The notes beneath the pieces are model-generated. The model was not told the origin of the DNA, did not search any database, and saw nothing but the letters and a program-made list of their open reading frames with translations. From contig NZ_BAGZ01000004.1 of NCBI RefSeq assembly GCF_000298175.1, positions 94,328 to 158,327 on the forward strand: a DNA stretch of 64,000 nucleotides, written 5' to 3'. This stretch comes from Austwickia chelonae NBRC 105200. GTDB lineage: Bacteria; Actinomycetota; Actinomycetes; Actinomycetales; Dermatophilaceae. Position 1 is the first letter of the stretch, and every line of letters begins with the position of its first letter. Below are positions 63,408 through 64,000 of this stretch, in pieces. Made by a program: the position numbers and the translations under genes.

Positions 63408-64000
63408 TCAGCCCTCGTACTCGTCGATGACGACGCCACCGAGGATCCGGGCGATGACCGGTTGACCGATCGACACCATGTCCTCCACGGTCTCGTCGTC
63501 CTCGCTGATGCCCGGGTCCTCGTTCTCCACCGGCGCGGGGACGTTCTGCGCGGTGCCGCTTCTCGTCAGTTGCGCGGCGCGGCTGTCTCCGGCCTGGTGG
63601 AGTGCTGCCTTGGCGCGTTGGTATCCGCTCATCCGCCCGCCGGTGGGTGCGGCACCGGAGGAGGTCCGGGCACCGGCGGGCGCGGCGCCGGCGGCGGGTG
63701 TCGGCCGGGGCGCGGGCGCCGTCTTCGTCGGAGCCGCTTCCGCAGGTGCGGGCCGGGGTGCTGGTCGCGGGTCCGGCGCGGATGCGGTCGGACGTTCGAC
63801 GGCCGGAGCCGCCGCCGGGGCAGCGGCCGGGGCAGGCTGTGGCCTGGGTGCCGAGGTCCGCATGTCCGGCCCGGGGCGGGCGGGTGGCCTGGGGGCCGGC
63901 TCGTCAGCGGGGTCTTCCCAGGGGTCCGGTGGGACGTCCTCGTCCGGTGGGATGTCCCGGTCGTCCGGCCAGCCGTAGTCCGGTGGGGGTGGGACGGACA
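63408..64000 (-). CDS. dnaX: DNA polymerase III gamma/tau subunit, C-terminal end (gene runs off the window)
   Basis: The frame is open from base 64000 down to a TGA at 63408. It encodes a long Pro/Ala-rich low-complexity linker and a conserved end, SEDDETVEDMVSIGQPVIAR, then LGGVVIDE, which is the usual C-terminus of actinobacterial DnaX. A YGWPDDRD segment near the upstream edge is also common. ATPase and clamp-loader parts lie outside the window. This is the clamp loader of replication. Confidence 0.88.
   Translation of the reverse strand, partial: SVPPPPDYGWPDDRDIPPDEDVPPDPWEDPADEPAPRPPARPGPDMRTSAPRPQPAPAAAPAAAPAVERPTASAPDPRPAPRPAPAEAAPTKTAPAPRPTPAAGAAPAGARTSSGAAPTGGRMSGYQRAKAALHQAGDSRAAQLTRSGTAQNVPAPVENEDPGISEDDETVEDMVSIGQPVIARILGGVVIDEYEG

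Overview
The window is high-GC DNA from an actinobacterium. Its left end keeps the gene order seen around Rv3669-Rv3683 of Mycobacterium tuberculosis: holin-like protein, ephE-type hydrolase, marP, Nudix, nth, crp, MBL-fold protein, RidA protein, two ArsA ATPases, whiB4, ponA2 and a metallophosphoesterase. The cell-wall and regulator genes, GTG starts and GTGA/ATGA overlaps also fit Actinobacteria. I would guess Micrococcales (Dermatophilaceae-like), but the sequence alone does not prove the genus.

Layout. 1-15.1 kb: start of a phosphofructokinase gene, then the conserved block above. 15.2-19.0 kb: a tRNA-Pro(CGG) carrying a decayed integrated element, bounded by a 36-bp repeat of the tRNA 3' end. 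The element holds a broken tyrosine integrase, a lower-GC OLD-like ATPase/TOPRIM nuclease and a small lipoprotein. 19.5-25.2 kb: an exported amidase, a soluble GAF-GAF-MCP sensor and a gamma-glutamyltransferase.

25.2-37.8 kb: an azole-type RiPP (TOMM) cluster. It has a 35-residue precursor followed by a hairpin, an E1-like leader-binding protein, a YcaO cyclodehydratase, a SagB-type dehydrogenase, two hydrolases of proline-specific peptidase families (S9 and CocE/S15 types), a beta-propeller protein, two overlapping ABC exporter genes and a nearby CPBP membrane protease. A Fur/Zur-type operator lies inside the likely precursor promoter. A second, better copy lies directly in front of a FecCD-type ABC importer operon (38.0-40.9 kb). 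Together they suggest a metal-responsive, possibly metal-binding, azole peptide with a co-regulated importer. This is the most interesting system in the window.

41-56.8 kb: cobalamin synthesis and cobalt uptake. cbiM-cbiN-cbiQ-cbiO and a cobB-cobC fusion are read from one cobalamin riboswitch. cobI-cobM-cobL-(cbiG-cobJ)-(cbiX-sirC) are read from a second. cobD-cobQ are separate, and cobH is on the opposite strand. Several genes are fusions, and the CobL-like protein lacks a recognisable CbiT domain.

57-64 kb: housekeeping genes, mostly on the minus strand: the end of dnaX, a PlsC acyltransferase, recR, a DUF5063 protein, lysC (with a likely internal beta-subunit start) and asd, plus a YdjM-type membrane hydrolase and two small unknown genes. 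No CRISPR array, rRNA gene or intact insertion sequence was found.
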